A stretch of 64,000 bases of DNA from Alteromonas antoniana (GCF_019249295.1 NZ_JAESDH010000006.1:124001-188000), one strand, 5' to 3'. Shown: positions 36,435-46,438, numbered from the stretch's first letter. Numbers and translations: made by a program. Notes: generated by a model from the letters alone, not told the origin.

Positions 36435-37032
36435 TAACCGCAACACCTCGCTGGCTCGTAATATCAAACGTGCTGCAATCGGGTTCGCTTTATCCTCTGT
36501 GGCAGCCAGCGCCTCCGCAGACTGGGAACTGGACGCGGAGCAAACCGCGTTGCATTTCCTGTCTACGAAAAATGCTCAGGTAACAGAGGTGCATCAATTC
36601 ACCTCGCTATCAGGTAGCGTGACCAGCAGCGGTGAGTTGACAGTCGACATCGATTTGTCGTCGGTAGACACCGGGATTGATATTCGCAACTCCCGTATGA
36701 AAGAGATGCTGTTTAACGTTTCGGAATTTGCATCGGCCACGTTTGAAGCTTCTTTGCCCGAAGCGATGCTCTCCGGGAAAGCCGGCGATGTGCAGCTTGG
36801 TCCGGTAGAGGGCATGCTAAGCCTGCACGGCATGGCAGCACCAGTAACGTTCCACATTGCCGTGAGCCACGTCGATGAAAACACGGTGTCAGTAAGCACA
36901 ACACAGCCTTCACTGCTGAATGTCGCTGACTTCGGACTTGAGAGCGGCGTAGAGTCTCTACGAGAAATCGCCGGACTGAAAAGCATCACAACCACAGTCC
37001 CGGTAACCTTTACCGCAACGTTTACGAAATAA
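36421..37032 (+). CDS. periplasmic YceI family protein
   Basis: A 203-residue YceI-like protein, a lipocalin-like beta-barrel that in other species binds polyisoprenoid lipids. It has a signal peptide (cut about residue 33, after ASASA), then DWELDAEQTALHFLSTKNAQ, DIRNSRMKEMLFNVSEF and GMLSLHGMAAPVTFHIAV, all typical. It starts inside the last 14 bp of cysQ, so it is translationally coupled as third gene of nudE-cysQ-yceI. A weak hairpin terminator follows. Confidence 0.9.
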   Translation: MKISNNRNTSLARNIKRAAIGFALSSVAASASADWELDAEQTALHFLSTKNAQVTEVHQFTSLSGSVTSSGELTVDIDLSSVDTGIDIRNSRMKEMLFNVSEFASATFEASLPEAMLSGKAGDVQLGPVEGMLSLHGMAAPVTFHIAVSHVDENTVSVSTTQPSLLNVADFGLESGVESLREIAGLKSITTTVPVTFTATFTK

Positions 37033-37041
37033 AACCCGAGA

Positions 37042-37070
37042 TGCCGGCGCGACAGGTGCCGGCAGCTTTT
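37042..37070 (+). terminator. weak terminator after the yceI-like gene
   Basis: TGCCGGC (37042-37048) and GCCGGCA (37058-37064) form a 7-bp stem with a 9-nt loop, followed two bases later by TTTT. Confidence 0.45.
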
Positions 37071-37230
37071 CCCTGCGACGCCAGCACGCCATTACTTTTC
37101 TTTTGTGCGTTTGGCTCCATAAGACCAATTCGCAACGGTAGGTAAGCTCCCATCATCGCGCACGGGATAACATCCTGACCCGGCATTTTCAGAAATCGCC
37201 GGGTAACTACAGAAATTTTCTACCTCTTCC

Positions 37231-39198
37231 TTAGCTGTTTGCCGGATTGATTGCCGGTCTCATCGGAAGCGGACTTGCATCAAGTGCCTGCGTGACCATA
37301 GGTGTCCAGTGCGGCTCAGGTAATGCAGGAACGACCGCCTGCTGACGTGTTAAGGCAAAGTGTTTCATACCGACCCGTACCCGCTTTAACGCCATACATT
37401 CACGCGCTTCCTGATCAATGACAAATATCCCCAGACGGCGAGCGGCCTGGCCGAAGCCTGCGCTGCTGCTAAGGCGAATGATCGGTGCCGCCAGCACCAT
37501 TCCACTGAGTACGGGCAATAGCCACATAAACAGCGATGGCGTGAAGTACCAGGTGGTAACACCCCAGGCCACTGCCAGGCAGCTCATTAACTGAGTATGT
37601 CTCAGCGCTATTGACCAGGGCACCATTCGTCCCTCGCGGGCTTGCGCTTCCCATTTTACAGAGTGCCCCACCATCACACTAAGCACAAAATAGCTGTGGT
37701 AAAACATCATCAGAGGCGCGATAAGTACGGCCATTGCTAGTTCGACAACCGCACCGGATAACAGCTTTCGTGCCCCTCCAAAGTCATTCCGGCGCTGGAT
37801 CAATGCCAGGACAATACCGAGTATTTTGGGGAGGAAAAGCAGTGCTGCGGTGGCCCACATTGTGACCATCATCATGTCCTGTCGGGCAATTTGCCAGTCT
37901 GGGAACAACTGATACTGAGAGCTGAAAAACTGCGGCGCAGACGTTGCTCGAATTAGGGCGTCCGCCGTACCGAGTGCTAACATGGAAAACAGCACCAGAG
38001 AGGAGATGTAGGCGAACGCCCCAAACAGGAAGTGCAGCCGGCTGGTGGTTTTCAGGCCTTTCACACTCAACAATCCAAGATGCTGAATGTTGCCCTGAAC
38101 CCAGCGACGGTCCCGCACTGCGTAGTCCACCATATTACTGGGGACTTCTTCATAACTGCCCGTGGTATCGGTCAGCAAGTAAGCTTGCCAGCCTGCACGA
38201 CGCAACAGCGCCGCTTCCACAAAATCGTGACTTAATACTTCGCCGCCAAATGGCGCGCGGCCGGACAATGTCGGAAGGCCGCAATGCTGCATAAACGGGG
38301 CAATGCGGATAATGGCATTGTGACCCCAGTAGTTTGCACTGTCGGTTTGCCAGAACGACAAACCGGTTGCCAGCATTGGGCTGTACAGGTGTGCAGCGAA
38401 CTGTACGAACCGTCCAAAAAATGTATCCTGACGTACCGGCATAGGGATCGTCTGAATCAGCGCGGTATCGGTATTTTTTTCAATGCGGCGGGCAAGATCC
38501 AGCATTCTTTCACCGGTCATAATACTGTCGGCATCCAGTACAATCATCGACTCGTAACGTGCTCCCCAACGCTCACAGAAGTCTTTCAGATTACCCACCT
38601 TACGGTGACTGTTCTGTTCGCGACGGCGGTAAAAAAGCTGATCTGCGTAAGCGCCCAGACGAGTGGTAAGCCGCTGCCACGCACGAAGCTCAGCCTCTGC
38701 CATAGCTTCATCACGGGTATCACTTAACATATAGAAATCGAATTTGTCGGCTTCATCAGATTGCACCAACTCCCTGACACAGGCCTCAAATCCCACCATA
38801 ATGCGCTGGGTGTCTTCATTGTATACCGGCATCACCACCGCATGGCGCTGAGAAAGCGGTGCGGTTCCCGCCGGTGTAGCAAGCTGCTTTTTCAGGCTTA
38901 GGGGATCAATTCGCAACAGTTGCAATACGAAACCGATAATGCCGGTCCAAAATGCCATCGACAACCAGCCAAACAGCATCAGCGCCAGCCCGAGCTGCGC
39001 AATTTCTAATTCAGTAACGCCATTAGGACGGAAGATTTCATACAAACTCCAGCCTGCTAACGCGGTAGTTGGGATCACCAGCAGCGCCATAATAAACAGA
39101 CGCGCTTTTTGTGCCACCGTCATTAAGACTGAATCGCGGTTTGCGACCGACGACGGGGCATCGGAAGAAACCAAAGGATTATTTCGGTTGGTAGACAT
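37231..39198 (-). CDS. opgH: glucans biosynthesis glucosyltransferase H
   Basis: OpgH (MdoH) is the inner-membrane family 2 glycosyltransferase that builds the beta-1,2 backbone of osmoregulated periplasmic glucans from UDP-glucose. The 655-residue protein has several transmembrane helices at both ends. The cytoplasmic domain shows HAVVMPVYNED, MIVLDADSIMTG (DxD-like), FGGEVLSHDFVEAA and the RDRRWVQGN (QxxRW-like) motif. The ATG at 39198 follows the standard opgG overlap; the frame's extension to 39279 lies inside opgG and is rejected. It overlaps opgG by 20 bp. Confidence 0.95.
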   Translation of the reverse strand: MSTNRNNPLVSSDAPSSVANRDSVLMTVAQKARLFIMALLVIPTTALAGWSLYEIFRPNGVTELEIAQLGLALMLFGWLSMAFWTGIIGFVLQLLRIDPLSLKKQLATPAGTAPLSQRHAVVMPVYNEDTQRIMVGFEACVRELVQSDEADKFDFYMLSDTRDEAMAEAELRAWQRLTTRLGAYADQLFYRRREQNSHRKVGNLKDFCERWGARYESMIVLDADSIMTGERMLDLARRIEKNTDTALIQTIPMPVRQDTFFGRFVQFAAHLYSPMLATGLSFWQTDSANYWGHNAIIRIAPFMQHCGLPTLSGRAPFGGEVLSHDFVEAALLRRAGWQAYLLTDTTGSYEEVPSNMVDYAVRDRRWVQGNIQHLGLLSVKGLKTTSRLHFLFGAFAYISSLVLFSMLALGTADALIRATSAPQFFSSQYQLFPDWQIARQDMMMVTMWATAALLFLPKILGIVLALIQRRNDFGGARKLLSGAVVELAMAVLIAPLMMFYHSYFVLSVMVGHSVKWEAQAREGRMVPWSIALRHTQLMSCLAVAWGVTTWYFTPSLFMWLLPVLSGMVLAAPIIRLSSSAGFGQAARRLGIFVIDQEARECMALKRVRVGMKHFALTRQQAVVPALPEPHWTPMVTQALDASPLPMRPAINPANS

Positions 39199-40816
39199 AA
39201 TTCCACACCTCGCTGATACGTTGGTCCTGATAGTTGATGTACATGCGCATATCAACCGCCGATGAGCTATCTGGCTCAAGTAAAAATGTGACTCTGATGT
39301 TTTTGCCGCCGTTCACCAGGTAGGTGCGGGGCTGAACGGTCTTGCCCTGCGCTGCAGACAGCGACAGTGACAACCCTTGTGGATCGATTTGCTTATCTTC
39401 GGGAACCGAAAAGTCGACGACGAAGCGTCGGGTTCGGGTCTCCTCTGTGACCTCTTCGCCGGGCAGAACACTTGCTCCCTGACGCGTATGCACGACATTC
39501 GCCAGCTCAGCGGCGGTTTTACTGCCTTCTACCGTAGCCAGTGTGTAGGCGAAATAGGCCGACTCCCCTTCCAGTAGCGGCTTTTCCGGTACCCAATACG
39601 CCACGATATTGTCGTGGGTCTCTGATGGCGTTGGAATTTCCACCAGTTCCAGTCGACCCTTTGCAAAACCGTGTTCCGGCGTAACCCACAGCCCCGGGCG
39701 CAGATGATAATTGGCCTCGGCATCCAGGTAGTTCTCCCAGCGCGTATCGCGTTGCAGCATGCCGAACCCTTTCGGATGGGTATCACTTAGCGAGGTAATT
39801 TGTAAGGTTTTTGGATTCGTCAGCGGCCGCCAAATGACTTCGTCATTGTGGGTTTTCATCATGACACCGTCGCTGTCGTGGACTTCCGGACGGTAATCGT
39901 CGTGGGCTTTTTCCGTATTTTCACCATACAGAAACATACTGGTGAACGGCGCGATGCCAAGTTTCTCAACGTCTTCTCTGGCAAAAAGCCACGCCTGAGT
40001 GGCCACGGTCGTATCCGTCCCGGGCGTAATTTCAAATTTATAGGCACCGGCGACCGACGGGCTTTCCAGGCGTGCATACACCGTAATGGGTTCACCGGCT
40101 ACCGGCTCAATCAGCCAGAATTTAGTAAAGTGGGGAAACTCTTCGCCTTTCGGTAAGGCGGTATCAATTGCCAGTCCGCGCGCTGAAATACCATAGACCT
40201 GATTTTTTCCTACCAGGCGAAAGTACGAGGCACCTAAGAACACAGCAAACTCATCTTTATACTGATCGTTTTTTATCGGGTAGTGGACACGAAACCCTGC
40301 AAATCCTGATTTTTCAGTAGTCAGGCCTTTCAGCTTGGTTGCGCTGTCTTCATAGCGAAACATGTCGCTGTTAAATGAAAGTGGCTGTGTCTGGTTTTTT
40401 CTGTCAACGGTGACGATCGATACCGGCTTCTCATACAAAAAGCCGGGATGAAAGAACTGGATTTCATAGTCATTCTTGTCCCGCCACAGGCTGCTCTGTG
40501 CATCAAATCGGATCGCCCGGTAAGCCTGATAATCCATTGACTTTAACTTCTGATGCAGGTCGTGATCGTCTGCCGTGTAATCATCCTGAGCAGATTGCAT
40601 CGCATCATCAATCACCGACTGTAATATAGGTGCGGCTTCTCCCGGCATCTTATCGGAGTCGATGTCTTGCGCGGCGCTGTTCGCAGTTAACAGCATCATT
40701 GAGAGCGTGGCACAGACAGCAAGAGACTGCATCGACGCGCGCAGCGTACGCGGCACTCCACGCACTAATTGCGTAGCGGCGTTACGATTCTGAACGGGTT
40801 TCTGTCTTCCTGCCAT
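39179..40816 (-). CDS. opgG: periplasmic glucan biosynthesis protein G
   Basis: OpgG (MdoG) is a periplasmic protein needed to make the beta-1,6 branches of osmoregulated periplasmic glucans. The 545-residue precursor has a long basic N-region and a hydrophobic core (about 28-48) ending NSAAQ. The mature body contains family segments such as YRAIRFDAQSSLWRD, FQVQFFHPGF-like YEIQFFHPGF, GASYFRLVGKNQVYGISARGLA and FTSMFLYGENT. A very strong GAGGAGGAG ribosome binding site precedes the ATG. It is the first gene of opgGH. Confidence 0.95.
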   Translation of the reverse strand: MAGRQKPVQNRNAATQLVRGVPRTLRASMQSLAVCATLSMMLLTANSAAQDIDSDKMPGEAAPILQSVIDDAMQSAQDDYTADDHDLHQKLKSMDYQAYRAIRFDAQSSLWRDKNDYEIQFFHPGFLYEKPVSIVTVDRKNQTQPLSFNSDMFRYEDSATKLKGLTTEKSGFAGFRVHYPIKNDQYKDEFAVFLGASYFRLVGKNQVYGISARGLAIDTALPKGEEFPHFTKFWLIEPVAGEPITVYARLESPSVAGAYKFEITPGTDTTVATQAWLFAREDVEKLGIAPFTSMFLYGENTEKAHDDYRPEVHDSDGVMMKTHNDEVIWRPLTNPKTLQITSLSDTHPKGFGMLQRDTRWENYLDAEANYHLRPGLWVTPEHGFAKGRLELVEIPTPSETHDNIVAYWVPEKPLLEGESAYFAYTLATVEGSKTAAELANVVHTRQGASVLPGEEVTEETRTRRFVVDFSVPEDKQIDPQGLSLSLSAAQGKTVQPRTYLVNGGKNIRVTFLLEPDSSSAVDMRMYINYQDQRISEVWNYVYQPK

Positions 40817-41195
40817 AAGTCCTCCTCCTCAGTGGAACCGATTGATTGCAAGTGCTGATCCAACTGACGACATAGCGCCTGTATTTTTTATTTTTTTATT
40901 TAAAATCATAAGAATAGAGACTGATTTCAGAGCGCGAATCGTCGTTAAATGACACGCGCTACCTCATCATCACACTCGCCACACCACGTGAGTGTTGTTT
41001 TTTTGCGACAGAATGTCGTCTGCCAGACCTGTTCTCTTCGCCTTTGCGCACATGTAACGTCTAATCTGAAAGTATGAGAAAAATAAAATACTTTTAAATT
41101 TTAATGCTTTAGCATGAGTTGCGGATGAGATTTCTGTGACTGGCAGGAGATTTGCTGATGTCATCAGGAACAAGAGATAAAAGGAGTACTTGAAT
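40817..41195. promoter_or_regulatory. divergent control region between opgG and the barrel protein gene
   Basis: This 379-bp AT-rich region separates opgG (minus) and the barrel gene (plus) and holds no gene. A 7-bp inverted repeat, AAAGTAT/ATACTTT (41069-41094), lies about 100 bp before the barrel gene, which has AAGGAG at 41181. Promoter boxes are not clear. Confidence 0.4.
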
Positions 41196-41744
41196 ATGCG
41201 TAAATCGATTAGTTTACTGGCTGGCGCACTGGCAATCACCGTGTCAGGCGTTGCGGCAGCCTCGCCAGACTGGCAGTACGTAGAAGGCGGCTATACCCAG
41301 ATGGACTTTGACGGTAATGAGTCGTTTGAGCCAGACGGTCTGGCAATAGAAGGAAAATACGCATTGAATCAGAATGTCTACCTCAATGGCGAGTACCGCT
41401 TCTTTGAGGAGGGTAACTTTGATTTTAATATGCTGACTGTGGGCGGTGGCTATCGCCTGCCAGTGAACAGCACCACGGATGCCTACTTTGGCGCGAATCT
41501 GGAACGTGTTGATTCAGACGGCTATGACGACACCGGATATAGCGTGAGTGCGGGCTTACGCTCGATGATCACCGAACAGGTTGAGTTGATGGGTGAAATT
41601 GGCTACTACGACGTTGATGAAGGCGATGCAACGTTTAAGTTTGGTGGAAACTACTACATTACGCCGCAATGGGCTGTAGGTGCCAGCTACGAAGTCATTG
41701 ATGAGATTGACATCATGCAGGTGACTGCGCGCTACGCGTTTTAA
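41196..41744 (+). CDS. small outer-membrane beta-barrel protein
   Basis: A 182-residue precursor with a signal peptide (cut about residue 22-23, after GVAAA) and a body of alternating aromatic strands (WQYVEGGYTQMDF, VYLNGEYRFF, MLTVGGGYRL, AYFGANLERV), ending in ARYAF, a terminal aromatic typical of proteins assembled by BamA. Eight short strands are likely. The function is unknown; many marine gammaproteobacteria carry such porin-like small barrels. ATG 41196 has AAGGAG nine bases upstream; the TTG two codons earlier is less likely. Confidence 0.85.
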   Translation: MRKSISLLAGALAITVSGVAAASPDWQYVEGGYTQMDFDGNESFEPDGLAIEGKYALNQNVYLNGEYRFFEEGNFDFNMLTVGGGYRLPVNSTTDAYFGANLERVDSDGYDDTGYSVSAGLRSMITEQVELMGEIGYYDVDEGDATFKFGGNYYITPQWAVGASYEVIDEIDIMQVTARYAF

Positions 41745-41823
41745 CCTTAACCGGGGGTGACACTGCGGATCACCCGCTTGTGGTTATACCAACCGCCGTT
41801 ACCTAACGGTGATTGGTAACAAC

Positions 41824-41875
41824 GCGACCTGACCGGCATTTCTCCTCAGACCGGTCGGGTCGCTTCTCTTTTGTT
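41824..41875 (+). terminator. terminator after the barrel protein gene
   Basis: GCGACCTGACCGG (41824-41836) and CCGGTCGGGTCGC (41851-41863) form a 13-bp stem with one G-T pair, followed by TTCTCTTTTGTTT. Confidence 0.75.
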
Positions 41876-41932
41876 TGTTACCACTTACTTTTAGATAAAC
41901 TTTTGCCAGCAAGGCATACGGAGAGTTACGCG

Positions 41933-42184
41933 TTAAAGGCTGGTATCAGACTCTGCGTTATCGTCCTCGTCCATTAAGGCGTCTTTTGACTTGATATCAA
42001 TACTGTCATGAAGCTCTGAATAGTGTAAAACGGCCTCACCGCTTTTCAGATTCGCCAGAACCTGCTCAACTTTGTCGTCAAAGCTCATTTCCACATCACC
42101 GTAATCCGTTCCTTCGCGCAAAACGAAAGACTCAGCAATATTTCTTAATGTCTCTGCCGACAGCTCCTGAATAGGAATTATCAT
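41933..42184 (-). CDS. yheU: YheU family protein
   Basis: An 83-residue member of the YheU family (72 in E. coli), of unknown function. It starts [16 protein letters not shown] and contains the diagnostic [13 protein letters not shown] and [14 protein letters not shown]. The longer frame to 42262 lies in yheT and is rejected. Its ATG overlaps the yheT stop as ATGA, so it is translationally coupled at the end of yheS-TIGR02444-yheT-yheU. prkB, its E. coli neighbour, is elsewhere. Confidence 0.93.
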   Translation of the reverse strand: MIIPIQELSAETLRNIAESFVLREGTDYGDVEMSFDDKVEQVLANLKSGEAVLHYSELHDSIDIKSKDALMDEDDNAESDTSL

Positions 42185-43218
42185 TTTGCCTCCTGATACT
42201 TCGCATCGTCCAAAACCGGAAGATGCGCTTTTACGAACTTTGTGACTCTGTCGTGCAGCCATACTGTGGGTTTGAGTACATTTCCCTGCATAAAACCCAC
42301 ATGGCCGCCCTGCTCACTCAGTTCCACCGTGACCGGCCGAGCGAGATCCTGCTCCTCAGGCACGATCAGGTGGTTCATAAACGGGTCGTCTATGCTGTGT
42401 AGTACCAGCGTAGGGCAGTGGATCGCGCTGAGATAGTGAAATGCACTGCATTTTTCATAGTAGTCAGCCGAATCTCTGAAACCATGCAACGGTGCCGTTA
42501 CCTGTTCGTCAAACTGCCTGAAGTCCTGAATGGCATCGACATCTTCCCGTTTCAGCTGAATAAGACTACGGTAGTCGATCGTTTCCATTTTTCGCTTCAG
42601 CGTAGCTTTCATACTGGCTAACAGATATTTCTGATATACCCGCGAAAAGCCCTGGTTAATGCTTTGTGCACATTCTGCCAGCTTCAGAGGCGCCGACACG
42701 GACACAGCGGCATTCAGCCATTTCTGAGCGGGATTTTCTCCCAGCAGTTTAAGCAACATATTGCCACCTAGCGAGAAGCCGATCCCCACTTTTGGCAGTG
42801 CCGGAAAGCGCGTACTCAACCACTCAAGAAAAAAGGAAGGATCCTCTGTCTCGCCAGAATGATAGGCGCGCGGCAAGCGATTTGGCTCACCACTGCATCC
42901 CCGGAAGTGCATCATCACAACCTGCCAGCCATGTCGGCTCAGAGAAGCCATCATGTCGTTTGCATAGTGAGAACGAATACTGCCCTCCAGTCCGTGAAAC
43001 ATAGCCACTATGCCGGTGGGCTTTTCAGGCTGAGGTCCCCATGCAATATCGATAAAATCGCTATCCGGCAGTTCCAGCCTTTCCATCGTGTATTTCAGCG
43101 GCATACGCTTTTGAATAAAGCGCGGCCAAATCGTCTGAATGTGCCGGTTTCTGGCCCAGGCAGGGGCACGAAAACAACTCTTAATAATCTGTCCGTGAGA
43201 TAAGCTTATCTTCGTCAT
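42181..43218 (-). CDS. yheT: alpha/beta hydrolase YheT
   Basis: A 345-residue alpha/beta hydrolase of the YheT/ABHD-like family (340 in E. coli), presumed esterase with unknown substrate. It shows [17 protein letters not shown] at the N-terminus, the oxyanion region [35 protein letters not shown] and the nucleophile elbow [10 protein letters not shown]. The Asp (HSIDDPFM) and His (GGHVGF) of the triad follow. It is coupled to yheU through ATGA and preceded by the TIGR02444 gene. Confidence 0.94.
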   Translation of the reverse strand: MTKISLSHGQIIKSCFRAPAWARNRHIQTIWPRFIQKRMPLKYTMERLELPDSDFIDIAWGPQPEKPTGIVAMFHGLEGSIRSHYANDMMASLSRHGWQVVMMHFRGCSGEPNRLPRAYHSGETEDPSFFLEWLSTRFPALPKVGIGFSLGGNMLLKLLGENPAQKWLNAAVSVSAPLKLAECAQSINQGFSRVYQKYLLASMKATLKRKMETIDYRSLIQLKREDVDAIQDFRQFDEQVTAPLHGFRDSADYYEKCSAFHYLSAIHCPTLVLHSIDDPFMNHLIVPEEQDLARPVTVELSEQGGHVGFMQGNVLKPTVWLHDRVTKFVKAHLPVLDDAKYQEAK

Positions 43219-43244
43219 AGTTTATTCTTGTACCAACCGTGGCA

Positions 43245-43733
43245 TCAGGCCAGTTTTGCCTGTGTCATTAAATACGTGAGGCTGGCTCTTGCATCCTGCC
43301 TGTTTTTTAATCCGTAAAAATGTATCAGAGCCACAATACTGGGGTTCACGGCATCCCCTTCAAATTGTTGCGCTTCTATGGCATTGAATGCTTCCGCTAA
43401 CACCTGTTGGCATCGCTTCTCCAGTTCCAGCTCCTGAGATTTAAGCTCATCATACAGCGCTTTATCGCCACCGTTATCGGGATGACAGGCGCGACGAGTT
43501 CCACGGTGTGCAAGTAGCTGATTATCGATGTCTTTTATCGCATCAGACAGCGATTGTATAGCTGGCAACGTCACTATCGCGTTGCTCTTCATACACCAGC
43601 AAACCAAAAGTAATAAGTTAACGTTGACCTGATAGTTATCCTGCAACGACAGACAGTGTGATGCCACATCTTCTCGCTCGTATAATCGAACGCTGTACTG
43701 CCAGAACGCTTCCTGAGTCAGACTAGCTGGCAT
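43245..43733 (-). CDS. TIGR02444 family protein
   Basis: A 162-residue protein of an uncharacterised gammaproteobacterial family. It begins PASLTQEAFWQYSVRLYERE and includes VNVNLLLLVCWCMKSN, both characteristic. The start ATG 43733 lies within the last 11 bp of yheS; the extension to 43796 is inside yheS and is rejected. It lies between yheS and yheT, where E. coli has no gene. The function is unknown. Confidence 0.88.
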   Translation of the reverse strand: MPASLTQEAFWQYSVRLYEREDVASHCLSLQDNYQVNVNLLLLVCWCMKSNAIVTLPAIQSLSDAIKDIDNQLLAHRGTRRACHPDNGGDKALYDELKSQELELEKRCQQVLAEAFNAIEAQQFEGDAVNPSIVALIHFYGLKNRQDARASLTYLMTQAKLA

Positions 43734-45627
43734 GGTCGTACTCCTTTCTGGCCAGCTCCAGTGATTCCTGCGCATCCAGCCACGCCATTTCCTCATCTTC
43801 CAGCGCCTGTTTAGTCGAGCTTTGTTTATCCAACAACGTCATCAGCTCAGCTTTGTTGGCCTCATCGTACAACTCAGTTCGCGTGAGAGCCTGTTCGACG
43901 TCTGACAATTTTGCGGACAAGGTTTCCATCGCCTTTTCATGCTTTTCTATGGCCTTCTTCAATGGCGCCACTGACTGCCTGAACTCCGCTTCCCGACGCT
44001 TTTCTGCCTTACGATCAGTTTTTGGCTGCTCCGGTTTTTCAGCTGCTTTTTCTTCATTTTGCTGCGCCAGGATCCATTGCCGGTAATCGTCCAGGTCACC
44101 ATCAAATGCGCCAACACGGCCGCCATCAACCAGATAAAAGTCTTCACACACCGAGGCCAGTAAGAACCTGTCGTGAGACACCAGCACCATCGCGCCACTA
44201 AAACCCTGCAACGCCATATTCAGTGCATGGCGCATTTCCAGATCCAGGTGGTTAGTCGGTTCGTCCAGCAGCAACAGATTGGGCTTCTGATACACAATCA
44301 GAGCCAGTACCAATCTGGCTTTCTCGCCACCAGACATCGGCGCCACAGCGCCCAGCGCTTCATCACCGTGGAAGCCAAAGCCGCCAAGAAAATCACGCAG
44401 GCTTTGCTCTGTGGCCTTTTCATCCAGCCGTTGCAGATGCAGTAGCGCGGATGCCTTTGGATCCAGGGTTTCCAGCTGGTGCTGTGCAAAGTAGCCGACG
44501 TTCAGTCCTTTGGCTGTGGAAAATATCCCGGACATAGGGTTGTGCACGCCGGCAAGCAGCTTGATCAGCGTCGATTTACCCTGTCCGTTGCGACCCAGCA
44601 GACCGATACGGCTTCCCGGCACCAGATTCAGTTGCACCTGCTCCAGCACGATGTGATCGCCGTAGCCGAGTTTCACTGACTCCATTTGCACCAGCGGGTT
44701 AGGCAACGCGGTTGGCGCTTCAAACTCAAAATTAAACGGACTGCTGGCATGGGCTGGCAGCAGGGTTTCCATCCTCTCGAGTTGTTTTATACGACTTTGC
44801 GCCTGTTTGGCTTTACTGGCCTTGGCTTTAAACCGCGTAATAAATGATTCAAGATGCGCAATCTTATCCTGCTGCTTCTGGTACTCGATATTCTGCAGTC
44901 TGATGCGCTCAGCACGCTGGGTTTCGAAAGCAGAATAGTTCCCCGTATAGTTCACCAGTTGTTGCTGTTCTACCGAAAGAATATGCTGTACGGTGCTGTC
45001 AATGAATGCCTTATCGTGTGATATCAGCAGCAACGTACCGTCGTAACGCTGCAACCATTTTTCCAGCCAGATCACGGCATCCAGGTCGAGGTGGTTAGTG
45101 GGCTCGTCTAATAATAATAAGTCAGAGGGGCACAACAGTGCCTGCGCCAGATTCAGGCGCATACGCCAGCCTCCCGAGAAATCACTGACCGGCGCAGTCA
45201 GCTGACGGGAACTGAATCCAAGACCGGCCAGAATTGTCGCTGCACGGGCTTCTACGTCATAGGCTCCGGCCTGCTCAAGCTGACCATGGACGCGGCCAAT
45301 GGCGTCGCCGTCTTCTTTCTCTTCCGCATCGGTCAACTCTGCCTGCAGAGCGCGCAGGTGTTTATCACCATCAATAACGTAGTCGATGGCAACCCGATCC
45401 GAAGAGGGAGTTTCCTGCGCAACACTCACGATGCGCCACTGCGAGGGCACGTGGCACTCACCGGTATCCACACTCAGCTCTTTTCTGAGCAGGGCAAATA
45501 AACTGGATTTCCCACAGCCATTGGCGCCGATTAGCGCAACTTTGTGGCCGGGAAATACCTGCGCAGATGCGTGATCTAACAGGACTTTGCGTCCCCGCAT
45601 CAGGGTAACATCTGTCAGCTTTATCAT
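43723..45627 (-). CDS. yheS: ABC-F family ATPase YheS
   Basis: A 634-residue ABC-F protein (637 in E. coli), a cytoplasmic ribosome-associated ATPase with two nucleotide-binding domains and no membrane domain. NBD1: GANGCGKSSLF, SGGWRMRLNLAQAL, LLLDEPTNHLD. NBD2: GRNGQGKSTLI, MSGGEKARLVLAL, LLLDEPTNHLD. A basic linker (KAKASKAKQAQSRIKQLERM) and a C-terminal coiled coil (about 520-630) are present. It is first of the yheS-TIGR02444-yheT-yheU unit. Confidence 0.95.
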   Translation of the reverse strand: MIKLTDVTLMRGRKVLLDHASAQVFPGHKVALIGANGCGKSSLFALLRKELSVDTGECHVPSQWRIVSVAQETPSSDRVAIDYVIDGDKHLRALQAELTDAEEKEDGDAIGRVHGQLEQAGAYDVEARAATILAGLGFSSRQLTAPVSDFSGGWRMRLNLAQALLCPSDLLLLDEPTNHLDLDAVIWLEKWLQRYDGTLLLISHDKAFIDSTVQHILSVEQQQLVNYTGNYSAFETQRAERIRLQNIEYQKQQDKIAHLESFITRFKAKASKAKQAQSRIKQLERMETLLPAHASSPFNFEFEAPTALPNPLVQMESVKLGYGDHIVLEQVQLNLVPGSRIGLLGRNGQGKSTLIKLLAGVHNPMSGIFSTAKGLNVGYFAQHQLETLDPKASALLHLQRLDEKATEQSLRDFLGGFGFHGDEALGAVAPMSGGEKARLVLALIVYQKPNLLLLDEPTNHLDLEMRHALNMALQGFSGAMVLVSHDRFLLASVCEDFYLVDGGRVGAFDGDLDDYRQWILAQQNEEKAAEKPEQPKTDRKAEKRREAEFRQSVAPLKKAIEKHEKAMETLSAKLSDVEQALTRTELYDEANKAELMTLLDKQSSTKQALEDEEMAWLDAQESLELARKEYDHAS

Positions 45628-45817
45628 GGGTACTTACATCCGGCCATTATCAGGGTCGCGTATCATATCAAATCTACCAGATTCGATTAATACTCTTGCT
45701 TAGACAATCTGCCTGTCATACAGGGTTTTTCGCATCTTTTCTCCCCGATATCACCTTTTTGCCACGACAACGCTGCGGGATTACACCGTGTTAATGCCAT
45801 GCGCCGGTAAATTGCGG

Positions 45818-45823
45818 TATAAT
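45818..45823 (+). promoter_or_regulatory. TATAAT box upstream of yheV
   Basis: A perfect -10 hexamer lies 95 bp before yheV; the -35 position (TGCCAT, 45795-45800) is weak. The 28-bp palindrome at 45833-45860 would overlap or immediately follow the start point. Confidence 0.4.
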
Positions 45824-45832
45824 TACAGCCTC

Positions 45833-45860
45833 ATTCATCAGGATAACTTTCCTGATGAAT
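45833..45860. repeat. perfect 11-bp palindrome in the yheV leader
   Basis: ATTCATCAGGA and TCCTGATGAAT are exact inverted copies around TAACTT, 10 bp after a TATAAT box. It is followed by TATCTTTTG, a poor T-tract. It may act as an operator or as an RNA hairpin (attenuator) ahead of yheV. Confidence 0.6.
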
Positions 45861-45917
45861 TATCTTTTGCTGCTGCCATGCAGTTGTAATTAATCTGCTC
45901 CCACGCGTTGAGGTATT

Positions 45918-46124
45918 ATGCAAAAACGAGTGAAAAAACGCTTCATTGCCGGCGCAACCTGTCCAAAGTGTCAGGCGCTGGATACCATTTCGTTGTACTT
46001 TGAAAACAACGTTGAGAAACTGGAATGCGTTAAATGCGGGTATTCTGAGGCACAGACAGATGACGCTGTTAAGTCTCAAACCCGGGAACAGGAGAACGTG
46101 ATCGGTTTATTCAAACCGGAATAA
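45918..46124 (+). CDS. yheV: YheV family putative zinc ribbon protein
   Basis: A 68-residue protein (66 in E. coli) starting VKKRFIAGATCPKCQALD with a second cysteine pair in CVKCGY. The two CxxC knuckles make a small zinc ribbon. It ends ENVIGLFKPE, a family signature. The role is unknown; it is divergent from yheS, as expected for the yhe cluster. Confidence 0.93.
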   Translation: MQKRVKKRFIAGATCPKCQALDTISLYFENNVEKLECVKCGYSEAQTDDAVKSQTREQENVIGLFKPE

Positions 46125-46438
46125 CAGCATCGTTACCAATTTACCAAGTGTGTGAAAGGTTTCCCGCTATATCCGCGACCAATTCATCCCCCCATCCTTT
46201 AAGCCGCCCAACGTAAACATGTCGTACGCGCTTATACGCTTTGCTGAAGTAACGCGTTACGCAAGCCACGTCGGATAAGGCAAAGGCAGTATTTCACAAT
46301 ATTCGCTACCTTCAGCCAGTTATCTGTCGCTGGAGCCAACTGATTATGAAAACGGCAGTGGCACGGGAATTGAAGCTACCTGCCAGTACAATAACTTTCC
46401 GGACTGCCGTAATACGGCTATCTGACGAGGCGAGGTGT
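46125..46438. other. 314-bp gap with nothing recognised
   Basis: Between yheV and the DUF748 gene I see no gene, terminator or strong repeat. An in-frame upstream extension of the DUF748 frame to 46346 lacks a signal-anchor character and is not used. Confidence 0.5.
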
